From contig NZ_QGDQ01000035.1 of the NCBI RefSeq assembly GCF_003149145.1, positions 1-50,932 on the forward strand: 50,932 nt of DNA, written 5' to 3'. The translations under genes were made by a program, and so were the position numbers. Source of the DNA: Quadrisphaera granulorum. GTDB taxonomy: Bacteria > Actinomycetota > Actinomycetes > Actinomycetales > Quadrisphaeraceae. A model generated the notes under the pieces. The model saw only the letters and a list, made by a program, of their open reading frames with translations. It did no database searches and was not told where the DNA came from. Below, one piece after another: positions 25,049 to 32,244 of this stretch (positions are counted from its first letter, which is position 1; each line of letters starts with the position of its first letter).

Positions 25049-25408
25049 CCGCCACACGCGCCGGGTTCCCGTCGATGTCGACCACGCCGGGCACCGAGAC
25101 GACCGACGGAGCACCGGCGACGACGTCGGCGAAGTTCCGGCCCGGCCAGGGGTGCAACTCGACGAGCCCGCTGTCCGAGGCCCAGTCGTAGCCGGCCGTC
25201 GAAGACTTCACGGGACCGTCCATGGACGCCTTCAAGGGCTCCGATGCGGCCGCGACGATCGCCGAGACGTCGTTGACGGAGGGAGAGGACGAGGACGACG
25301 GCGCGCCGGCCTCCGTCGTCGTCCCCACGGATCCGGCGTCCCCGCAGCCGGTGAGCACGAGCAGCCCAGCAAGGCAAACCCCACCGCCATATACCGCCTC
25401 GAGCTCAT
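25011..25408 (-). pseudogene. Lipoprotein gene with a frameshift in its signal peptide
   Basis: The ATG at 25408 has an excellent GGGGAGG five bases upstream and opens a signal peptide (MSSRRYMAVGFALLG). The lipobox and mature protein (LLVLTGCGDAG onward, about 115 residues) are in another frame. A single-base change near 25363-25370 would join them into a normal lipoprotein. As the sequence stands, the only in-frame start is a GTG at 25358, which leaves just four residues before the lipobox Cys. It could be a real inactivating mutation or a sequencing error. The mature part has no recognised domain. It follows fhuF by 85 bp on the same strand. Confidence 0.65.
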
Positions 25409-25493
25409 GCGCGCCTCCCCGGCCGACCGCCCCGATCAGCGTGACGCGGCAGCGGACGGTTCTGTTGCACCAGTGCTCGGGCGGCGCCCCGGC

Positions 25494-26426
25494 TCAACTC
25501 TGCGCGCCGCCCGAAAACTGCCTGTCGATCTCGAACCACGCCCGCTGGCGCTCCTCGCAGTCGGCGAGCTCGCGCAGCGAGCAGGTACTGCATGTGCGCG
25601 GCTTCGGGTCCGAGGCCGCAGGGAACCGGGCGGCCCAGGCCTGGTGCCGCGCCGGCGGGTCGCCGTCGTCGTCCGTCCTCGTCTCCTCGGGCACGAGGTA
25701 GGCGAGGCAGCAGCCGGCTTTGCGGGCCAGGCACCCACGGCCACCCTCCACCGGGGCTGCGCGCACGTCGGGTCGCGCCTTCCACGGGCTGCCGGGAAGG
25801 TCCAGCAGTGCCGCGAGTCGGCTGACCATGTCGTCGGTGACATCGAGCCCCGGCGCATGGGTGAGGCACAGCCCGACGTCGTCGGCGACCTCCGCCCACA
25901 GCGAGGTGGCGCCCACCTTGCCCAGCGGGCGCAGCGCGGTCACGAACGGCGAGGCGACGGCGACGAGCGCGTCTCGGGTACGACGCAGCAGCTCCTCAAC
26001 AGGCGCCACCTCCACGCCTGGGCACTCGGCCCACGCGTGGCCGTTTGGCACGAGGATCGTGGAGCCGCGGAGGTCGACCCGCTCGGGCCACCCGCCGGGG
26101 TTGAACCTCAGACGGCAGCTCCCGGTGCCGGCCAGCACGCCTGCGCCGGTGGTCGCCCACGCGTACCCGACCGCGGCGGCCACCGGACCGACGGTCCAGG
26201 TCAGAGCCCACTTCGCCGCGGTGTTGGCGGGGGCGTTCTCGGCGACCACGATCCTGCCGTGCAAGGCCTGGAGGGCACCGGGCTTCAGCAGGTCGGCGAG
26301 GTCGGCCCAGGTGCCGTCGAGACCGACGTCGTGCAGCTCGTCGTGCCGGGCCTGGTGCTCCTCGAAGCGGCCCTCCCACCACTCCTGCGGTGAGCGGGAG
26401 GGCACGTCCGCGCTGGTCAGGCTCAC
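25494..26426 (-). CDS. fhuF: FhuF-like siderophore ferric reductase
   Basis: A 310-residue protein that ends in the FhuF-type [2Fe-2S] motif: a CC pair (AGCCLAYLVP) followed about 35 residues later by TCSTCSLRELADCEE, giving four or more Cys ligands in a C-C...C-x2-C arrangement. The family reduces Fe(III) in hydroxamate siderophores in the cytoplasm or at the membrane. The middle contains TAAKWALTWTVGPVAAAVGY and RLRFNPGGWPERVDLRGSTI. The GTG start overlaps the stop of the binding-protein gene (26423-26426), placing it in the second iron operon. Confidence 0.87.
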   Translation of the reverse strand: MSLTSADVPSRSPQEWWEGRFEEHQARHDELHDVGLDGTWADLADLLKPGALQALHGRIVVAENAPANTAAKWALTWTVGPVAAAVGYAWATTGAGVLAGTGSCRLRFNPGGWPERVDLRGSTILVPNGHAWAECPGVEVAPVEELLRRTRDALVAVASPFVTALRPLGKVGATSLWAEVADDVGLCLTHAPGLDVTDDMVSRLAALLDLPGSPWKARPDVRAAPVEGGRGCLARKAGCCLAYLVPEETRTDDDGDPPARHQAWAARFPAASDPKPRTCSTCSLRELADCEERQRAWFEIDRQFSGGAQS

Positions 26427-27475
26427 GCCAGCAGCGTCTTCTCGATCCAGTCGAGGTTGGCCGAGGCGGTGAGTGGAGACGTGTAGTAGATGTCGCCCTC
26501 GATGAGGAACACGTGACCGGCTGCGACCGCCGGCACGCGGCTCCACAGGGGAGCCGACTGCAGCTCCTGCAGCTGTGCCGTGTCGACCTCCGTGCCTCCC
26601 TCGACGGGGTTGGTGCGCACGAGCAGGAGGTCGGCGTCGTCGAGGAGGCCGAGCTCCTCGTAGGAGATGTCGGTGCGCCGCTCCTCCACCGAAGGCGGGA
26701 CCGCCGAGGCGAACGGGAGCCCCATCTCCTCGTGGAGGATGGTGTTGGTGAGCATCTCGGGCTGCGCCACGTAGAACTGACCGGTGCCCATGGCGCCGAT
26801 GTAGGCGAAGGTCGAGCCGCCCCACCGCTCCTGGACGCGCTCGCGCAGCTGCGCGGACCGGGCGTCGTAGTCGGCGATGAACTGCTCGGCGACGTCGCTG
26901 CGGTCCATCAGCTCCGCGAGAGACCGCAGAGCCTTGCGCCAGTCGTCCTGGGCGTCCTCGGACATCGCGTGGACCGGGGCGATCTTCCGCAGCGTGTCCA
27001 TGACGTCGGGCTCGTAGAGGTCGGGCGAAGGGACAAGGATCAGGTCGGGCTCGGTCGAGGTGATCGCGTCGAGGTCGGGCTCGGGGAAGCTGCTGATCGG
27101 CGTCGCCCCCGCGAGTCGGTCGCCCTGGTACGGCGGGAAGTCCTTGCCGTTGGAGGAGTACGAGGCCACCACCGGCAGCCCCAGTACGAGCGCGTAGTCA
27201 GCCTCGGTGGCGTACATGGCCGTGATGCGTGACGTCACGGTGCTGGCGGTGCCCGTCGGCCCCTGCGCGGACGCACCTGTCGGGTGGGCAAGGCCGCAGC
27301 CGCTTGCGCCCGCGAGGGAGCCGGTGGCCGCGAGGGCCGCGGTGACGCGGAGCAGGCTGCGACGGGTCGGGCCGGTGCCGCACCGGGTGGCGGCCCAGAT
27401 CGCGGTGCAGCGGGCAGCGGTGCGGTTGAGGGGGATGGCGCTGCAGGTGCGGGTGGGCGCGGTGATCGACGTCAT
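26423..27475 (-). CDS. Siderophore-binding Tat lipoprotein, paralogue 1
   Basis: A 350-residue periplasmic-binding (TroA-like) protein. The N-terminus has a twin-arginine motif (TRRSLLRV) followed by a hydrophobic stretch and the lipobox GASGC, so it should be exported folded and lipid-anchored. The mature part includes EPDLILVPSPDLYEPDVMDT, ADYDARSAQLRERVQERWGG and a C-terminus ANLDWIEKTLLA shared with two tandem paralogues. The ATG at 27475 follows GGAGAGGTC, a spacing conserved in all three copies. It is the last and nearest copy to fhuF. Confidence 0.9.
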   Translation of the reverse strand: MTSITAPTRTCSAIPLNRTAARCTAIWAATRCGTGPTRRSLLRVTAALAATGSLAGASGCGLAHPTGASAQGPTGTASTVTSRITAMYATEADYALVLGLPVVASYSSNGKDFPPYQGDRLAGATPISSFPEPDLDAITSTEPDLILVPSPDLYEPDVMDTLRKIAPVHAMSEDAQDDWRKALRSLAELMDRSDVAEQFIADYDARSAQLRERVQERWGGSTFAYIGAMGTGQFYVAQPEMLTNTILHEEMGLPFASAVPPSVEERRTDISYEELGLLDDADLLLVRTNPVEGGTEVDTAQLQELQSAPLWSRVPAVAAGHVFLIEGDIYYTSPLTASANLDWIEKTLLA

Positions 27476-27539
27476 GACCTCTCCAGGGACGGTGTCAGCA
27501 GAAGGGAAGGGGCGGGTGAGCAGCCACAGCGCTCCAGCC

Positions 27540-28592
27540 TCACGCCAGCAGCGTCTTCTCGATCCAGTCGAGGTTCGCGTGGGCCGTGAGCGGCGAGGTG
27601 TAGAACAGGTAGGCGTCGATGAGGAAGACGTGCCCCGCGGCGACGGCCGGAAGCCGGTCCCACAGCGGCGCCGCCTGCAGCCCCTCCAGCTGGGCCGTGT
27701 CGATCTCGATGCCGCCCGCGACGGGGTTGGTCCGCACCAGCAGCAGGTCGGCGTCGTCGAGGAGGCCGAGCTCCTCGTAGGAGATGTCCATGCGCCGCTC
27801 CGCGATCGACGGCGGCACCGCCGAGGCGAACGGCAGCCCCATCTCCTCGTGAAGGATGGTGTTGGTGAGCATCTCGGGCTGCGCCACGTAGAACTGCGCG
27901 CTGCCGAGCGGGCCGAGGTAGGCGAACGGCGATCCACCCCACCGCTCCTGGACGCGCTCGCGCAGCTGCGCGGACCGGGCGTCATAGTCCGCGATGAAGG
28001 TCTCGGCGACGTCGGTGCGGTCCACCAGCTCTGCGAGAGACCGCAGCGCCGTGCGCCAGTCGTCCTGGGGGTGATCGGCCATCGCGTGGACCGGGGCGAT
28101 CTTCCGCAGCGTGTCCATGACGTCGGGCTCGTAGAGGTCGGGCGAGGCGACGAGGATCAGGTCGGGCTCGGCCGAGATGATCGCGTCGAAGTCGGGATCA
28201 TCGAAGCTGTTGATCGGTGTCGCACCCCTGAGCCGGTCGCCCTGGTAGCGCGGGAAGTCCTTGCCGTTCGGGGAGAAGGCGGCGATCACCGGCAGTCCGA
28301 GCACGAGCGCGTGGTCGGCCTCGGTCGCGAACATCGCCAAGACGCGTGAGGGCACGGTGCTGGCGGTGCCCGTCGGCCCCTGCGCTGACGCACCTGTCGG
28401 GTTAACCAGGCCGCAGCCGCTCGCGCCCGCGAGGGAGCCGGTGGCCGCCAGGGCCGCGGTGACGCGGAGCAGGCTGCGACGGGTGGGGCCGGTGCCGCAG
28501 CGGCTGGCGGGCCAGGGCACGGTGCAGCGGGTGGCAGTGCGGTTGGTGGGGATGGCGCTGCAGGTGCGGGTGGGCGCGGTGGTCGACGTCAT
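27540..28592 (-). CDS. Siderophore-binding Tat lipoprotein, paralogue 2
   Basis: A 350-residue copy of the neighbouring genes with the same TRRSLLRV twin-arginine motif, GASGC lipobox and domain plan. It differs at scattered positions, for example YQGDRLRGATPINSFDDPDF and AQLEGLQAAPLWDRLPAVAA. The 64-bp spacer to paralogue 1 repeats much of the spacer between paralogues 2 and 3, so the duplicated unit includes gene plus spacer. Ligand differences between copies would be decided by the binding cleft and cannot be read by eye. Confidence 0.9.
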   Translation of the reverse strand: MTSTTAPTRTCSAIPTNRTATRCTVPWPASRCGTGPTRRSLLRVTAALAATGSLAGASGCGLVNPTGASAQGPTGTASTVPSRVLAMFATEADHALVLGLPVIAAFSPNGKDFPRYQGDRLRGATPINSFDDPDFDAIISAEPDLILVASPDLYEPDVMDTLRKIAPVHAMADHPQDDWRTALRSLAELVDRTDVAETFIADYDARSAQLRERVQERWGGSPFAYLGPLGSAQFYVAQPEMLTNTILHEEMGLPFASAVPPSIAERRMDISYEELGLLDDADLLLVRTNPVAGGIEIDTAQLEGLQAAPLWDRLPAVAAGHVFLIDAYLFYTSPLTAHANLDWIEKTLLA

Positions 28593-28675
28593 GACCTCTC
28601 CAGGGACGGTGTGATCGGAAGAGACGGTGCCAGCAGAAGGGAAGGGGGCGGGTGAGCAGCCACAGCGCTCCAGCC

Positions 28676-29776
28676 TCACGCCAGGAGGGTGTTCTCGATC
28701 CAGTCGAGGTTGGCCTGGGCCGTGAGCGGCGAGGTGTAGTAGAGGTAGACGTCGTTCAGGAAGACGTGACCCGCGGCGACCGCCGGGAGCCGGTCCCACA
28801 GCGGCGCCGACTGGAACTCCTGCAGCTGGGCCGTGTCGATCGCGATGCCGCCCTCGTCGGGGTTGGTCCGCACCAGCAGCAGGTCGGCGTCCTCAAGCAT
28901 GCTGAGCTCCTCGTAGGAGATGTCGAGGCGTCGCTCCGCGATCGACGGCGGCACCGCCGAGGCGAACGGCAGCCCCATCTCCTCGTGGAGGATGGTGCTG
29001 ACGAGCATCGTCGCCTCCCCCACCCAGAACTGACCGCCACCGAGGGGGCCGACGTAGGCGAACGACGATCCACCCCACCGCTCCTGGACCCGCTCACGCA
29101 GCCGCGCGGACCGAGCGTCGTAGTCGGCGATGAACTGCTCGGCGACGTCGGTGCGGTCCACCAGCTCCGCGAGACCACGCAGTGCCGTGGGCCAGTCGTC
29201 CTGGGAGTCGTCAGCCATCGCGCGGACCGGGGCGATCTTCCGCAGCATGTCGATGACGTCGGGCTCGTAGAGGTCGGTCGAGGCGACGAGGATGAGGTCG
29301 GGCTCGGCCGAGGTGATCGCGTCGAGGTCGGGCTCAGGGTAGCTGCTGATCGGCGTGGCGCCCTTGAGCCGGTCGCCCTGGTACGGCGGGAAGTCCTTAC
29401 CGTTCGGGGAGTACGCGGCCACCACGGGCAGCCCGAGCACGAGCGCGTGGTCGGCCTCGGTGGCGTACATCGCCATGACGCGCGAGGGCACGGTGCTGGC
29501 GGTGCCGGCGGGCTCCTGCGTTGACGGCCCTGCCTGACCGGCGAGCCCGCAGCCGCTCGCACCGGCAAGGGAGCCGGTGGCCGCGAGGGCCGCGGTGACG
29601 CGGAGCAGGCTGCGACGGGTCGGGCCGGTGGGCCACGTGGCGGCGGTGCGGCGGACCGCTCCGGCAAGGACGCAGTGGCGGGAGCCCAGCTGGCCGACGT
29701 GGCCGGCGTGGCCGGCGCGCACGCAGCACTGGGGTGACAACGGGAAGTGGGTGGCGCGGGCGGTGGACGGATTCAT
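28676..29776 (-). CDS. Siderophore-binding Tat lipoprotein, paralogue 3
   Basis: A 366-residue copy, the first of the three to be transcribed. It has a longer and different pre-Tat leader (about 45 residues with Cys and His, against about 35 in the others), then TRRSLLRV and GASGC. In the mature part a stretch differs from the other two (GGGQFWVGEATMLVSTI in place of YVAQPEMLTNTI), which may change ligand choice. The ATG at 29776 has GGAGAGG just upstream. It lies 94 bp after the permease gene ending at 29871. Confidence 0.9.
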   Translation of the reverse strand: MNPSTARATHFPLSPQCCVRAGHAGHVGQLGSRHCVLAGAVRRTAATWPTGPTRRSLLRVTAALAATGSLAGASGCGLAGQAGPSTQEPAGTASTVPSRVMAMYATEADHALVLGLPVVAAYSPNGKDFPPYQGDRLKGATPISSYPEPDLDAITSAEPDLILVASTDLYEPDVIDMLRKIAPVRAMADDSQDDWPTALRGLAELVDRTDVAEQFIADYDARSARLRERVQERWGGSSFAYVGPLGGGQFWVGEATMLVSTILHEEMGLPFASAVPPSIAERRLDISYEELSMLEDADLLLVRTNPDEGGIAIDTAQLQEFQSAPLWDRLPAVAAGHVFLNDVYLYYTSPLTAQANLDWIENTLLA

Positions 29777-29870
29777 GACCTCTCCGGAGACGGGGCGGGC
29801 AGGGGCTGGGTGAGCAGGGGCTGGATAGGCGGGCTCAGCGACGGGAAGTCGCGCGGCGAGAGGTTCCACG

Positions 29871-30941
29871 TCACTCGCCCTGCCCAATCCGCTGAGGGCG
29901 GCTGAGCAGCCACATGAGGTACGGGGCGCCGATCACTCCGGTGACGATGCCCACCGGGAGCTGCACGGCTCCGAACGCCGTCCGTCCGACCAGGTCGGCG
30001 GCGAGCACGAGGGCCGCCCCCACGAGCGCCGCCGGCACCACGGTGAGGGTGCTTCCTACGATGCGGCGGGCCAGTGGAGCTGCGACGAAGGCCACGAAGG
30101 CGATCGGCCCGGCTGCGGCGGTCGCCACCGCAGCCCCGGTGACCGACACGGCCACGAGGGCGCGCCGAGTGCGCCGGACGTCGACACCGAGCGCGAGCGC
30201 GGTCTGCTCCCCCAGCTGCAGGACGCGCAGGCGACGCGCCAGCACCGCGGCGGCGGGCAGCACGAGGCAGGCCGCGCCCACGGCGGGCACCGCGTCGTCC
30301 CAGGTCCGTGCTCCCAGCGAGCCGGCGAGCCACACCGCCGCCTTCTGCGCGTCGTCGATGCTGGCGCGCGTGACCAGCCAGGAGGTGAGCGAGGTGAGGA
30401 CGGCGGACACGCCGATACCCACGAGCACGAGGCGGTACGGCGTGACGACGCCCCTCGCCCTGGCGAGGCGGTAGACCACCAGGCCGCTCACGCCGCCTCC
30501 CGCGAGCGCGGCGAGCGGTGTCGACACCATCGAGCTGGTGAGCGCGCCGGTGCCGGCGCTGGTCGCGACGATGACGGCGACGGCGCCGGTGCTGGCGCCC
30601 GCGGTGATGCCGACGACGTCGGGGCTGGCGAGGGGGTTGCGGGCGAGCGCCTGGAGCACCGCCCCGGAGACGCCGAAGCACAGGCCCACCCCGAGCGCCG
30701 TGAACGCGCGCGGAGCGCGCAGCTCGACGACGGTGAACGCCGTCCGGGAGGTGTCGGTGCCGAGCAGCGCGGCGACGACGTCGGCCGGGGGCACGATGGT
30801 GTGCCCGAGCGACAGGGAGAGCAGGAAGAGGGCGGTCACGAGCACCGCCAGGACTGCGCCGACGACGATGCTGCGCCGCCGCGCGGCGGTGCGGGCGCGG
30901 GCGACCTGCGCTGCGGGAGCAGCGACGTCGAGCTGGCTCAC
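29871..30941 (-). CDS. FecCD family siderophore permease, second operon
   Basis: A 356-residue membrane permease with about ten helices. Family stretches include ELRAPRAFTALGVGLCFGVS, LQALARNPLASPDVVGITAG and GPIAFVAFVAAPLARRIVGS. The GTG at 30941 overlaps the stop of the preceding permease gene by 4 bp. It pairs with that gene to form a heterodimer, which must borrow an ATPase from elsewhere because none is encoded in this operon. Confidence 0.92.
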   Translation of the reverse strand: MSQLDVAAPAAQVARARTAARRRSIVVGAVLAVLVTALFLLSLSLGHTIVPPADVVAALLGTDTSRTAFTVVELRAPRAFTALGVGLCFGVSGAVLQALARNPLASPDVVGITAGASTGAVAVIVATSAGTGALTSSMVSTPLAALAGGGVSGLVVYRLARARGVVTPYRLVLVGIGVSAVLTSLTSWLVTRASIDDAQKAAVWLAGSLGARTWDDAVPAVGAACLVLPAAAVLARRLRVLQLGEQTALALGVDVRRTRRALVAVSVTGAAVATAAAGPIAFVAFVAAPLARRIVGSTLTVVPAALVGAALVLAADLVGRTAFGAVQLPVGIVTGVIGAPYLMWLLSRPQRIGQGE

Positions 30942-32050
30942 GCCGACGCCAGCCGGCGGCGTCGAACGAGAGCGATGAAGAACGGCGCCCCGACGACGGC
31001 GGTGACGACACCCACCTGCACCTCTCCGGGGCGGGCGACCATCCGGCCGAGGACGTCGGAGCCGATCAGCAGGACGGCGGCGAGCACCGCGCTGTAGGCG
31101 AGCACCCAGCGGTGGTCGGCGCCAACCAGTGCTCGGGCGACGTGCGGGACGGTGAGGCCGACGAAGGCGATCGGCCCGGCGATGGCGGTGGCGGTGCCCA
31201 CGAGGAGCACCACGGCGGTGGCGCACAGGGCGCGACTGCGGCCGAGCTGGACTCCCAGGCCCTGGGCCAGGTCGTCACCGAGGGCAAGGGAGTTGAGCAG
31301 CGGTCCGCTGCCTGCCGCGAGCACCGCACCGACGGCGAGGAGGGGCAGCAGGTCGGCGAGGGTGCTCAGGCGGACTCCGGCCACGGCACCGACGGCCCAG
31401 AACCGGTAGCGGTCGAGGGAGGCCGAGTCGAGCAGCAGCACCGCGGCGGTCAGCGACCCGAGCAGCGCGGTGGTGGCAGCCCCGGCCAGTGCCAGGCGCA
31501 TCGGCGAGGCGCCACCGGGCCCCGAGGAGCCGAGCAGAAAGACGAACACCGACGTCACGGCGGCACCGGCGAGGGAGAACCAGACGTAGCCGAGGGGGTC
31601 CTGGAAGCCCACCACGTGCAGGCCCAACACCACGGCGAGGGAGGCACCGGCGCTGACGCCGAGCAGTCCCGGGTCCGCGAGGGGGTTGCGGGTCAGACCC
31701 TGCGTGACCGTCCCGGCAAGGCCGAGCGCTGCGCCGACCAACAGCGCCGCGAGGGTCCGCGGCACGCGGCTCTCCCGCACGATGACGTGGTCGGCGAGGG
31801 CCGGGTCGTACGCGGTGAGCGCGCCGATCGCGTGCTCCAGCGGTACTGCCTTGGCTCCGACAGCGAGCGAGACGAGGCAGAGCAGCACGGTGAGCGCCAC
31901 GAGGACGACGAGCCCGGCAACCCGACCGGAGGTGCGCCGGACCGGCGCTCCCCGCCAGGCACCCACCCAGGCGCGCATGCCAGCACCCACGCCAGCCCCC
32001 TGACGTGGCTGGGGGTCGTGCGGGGCTCGCCCGGCCAGCTCCTTGACCAC
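30938..32050 (-). CDS. FecCD family siderophore permease, second operon, first gene
   Basis: A 370-residue permease with about ten helices (ESRVPRTLAALLVGAALGLA, TQGLTRNPLADPGLLGVSAG, GPIAFVGLTVPHVARALVGA). The GTG at 32050 lies only four bases from an iron box (32055-32073). A -10-like TAACCT inside the box (minus strand, 32063-32058) would put the transcript start at or next to the GTG, so the gene may be leaderless. An in-frame ATG at 31978 (MRAWVGAWRG) is the alternative start. Confidence 0.88.
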   Translation of the reverse strand: MVKELAGRAPHDPQPRQGAGVGAGMRAWVGAWRGAPVRRTSGRVAGLVVLVALTVLLCLVSLAVGAKAVPLEHAIGALTAYDPALADHVIVRESRVPRTLAALLVGAALGLAGTVTQGLTRNPLADPGLLGVSAGASLAVVLGLHVVGFQDPLGYVWFSLAGAAVTSVFVFLLGSSGPGGASPMRLALAGAATTALLGSLTAAVLLLDSASLDRYRFWAVGAVAGVRLSTLADLLPLLAVGAVLAAGSGPLLNSLALGDDLAQGLGVQLGRSRALCATAVVLLVGTATAIAGPIAFVGLTVPHVARALVGADHRWVLAYSAVLAAVLLIGSDVLGRMVARPGEVQVGVVTAVVGAPFFIALVRRRRLASA

Positions 32051-32054
32051 GTGC

Positions 32055-32073
32055 TGAGGTTAGCCACACCTAA
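32055..32073. promoter_or_regulatory. DtxR/IdeR-type iron box, second operon
   Basis: TGAGGTTAGCCACACCTAA matches the iron-box consensus in 15 of 19 positions and keeps the central symmetry. Read on the minus strand it is TTAGGTGTGGCTAACCTCA, ending four bases before the GTG of the first permease gene. Fe(II)-IdeR bound here would cover the -10 region, so the permease/triple-binding-protein/fhuF operon should be iron-repressed like the one at 16589-21702. Confidence 0.8.
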
Positions 32074-32244
32074 GTCGCTGCGGGGGACGCGGGCGGCAGA
32101 CCGTCAGAGCCAGCCGCGGGTCAGAGCCGGCTGCGGGGAGGCGTGGTCGAGCACGGCCGCATGGACGACGTGCTCGTCCACCCCCAGGACGCCAGCACGC
32201 AATGCCCTCTGGACGGCTTGCCCGAGACGACGAGAAGCCCGGCG

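Noticed and set aside
26390-29524. Three similar plus-strand open frames opposite the binding-protein genes
   Set aside because: They resemble each other only because they mirror the three duplicated lipoprotein genes on the other strand.
29799-29834. Direct repeat GCAGGGGCTGG in the spacer between the second permease pair and paralogue 3
   Set aside because: Two short copies in a GC-rich spacer with no symmetry; too weak to call a regulatory element.
32103-32136. Two tandem 17-base units (GTCAGAGCC(A/G)GC(C/T)GCGG)
   Set aside because: Only two imperfect units between two unrelated genes, with no symmetry or motif; probably chance or trivial slippage.
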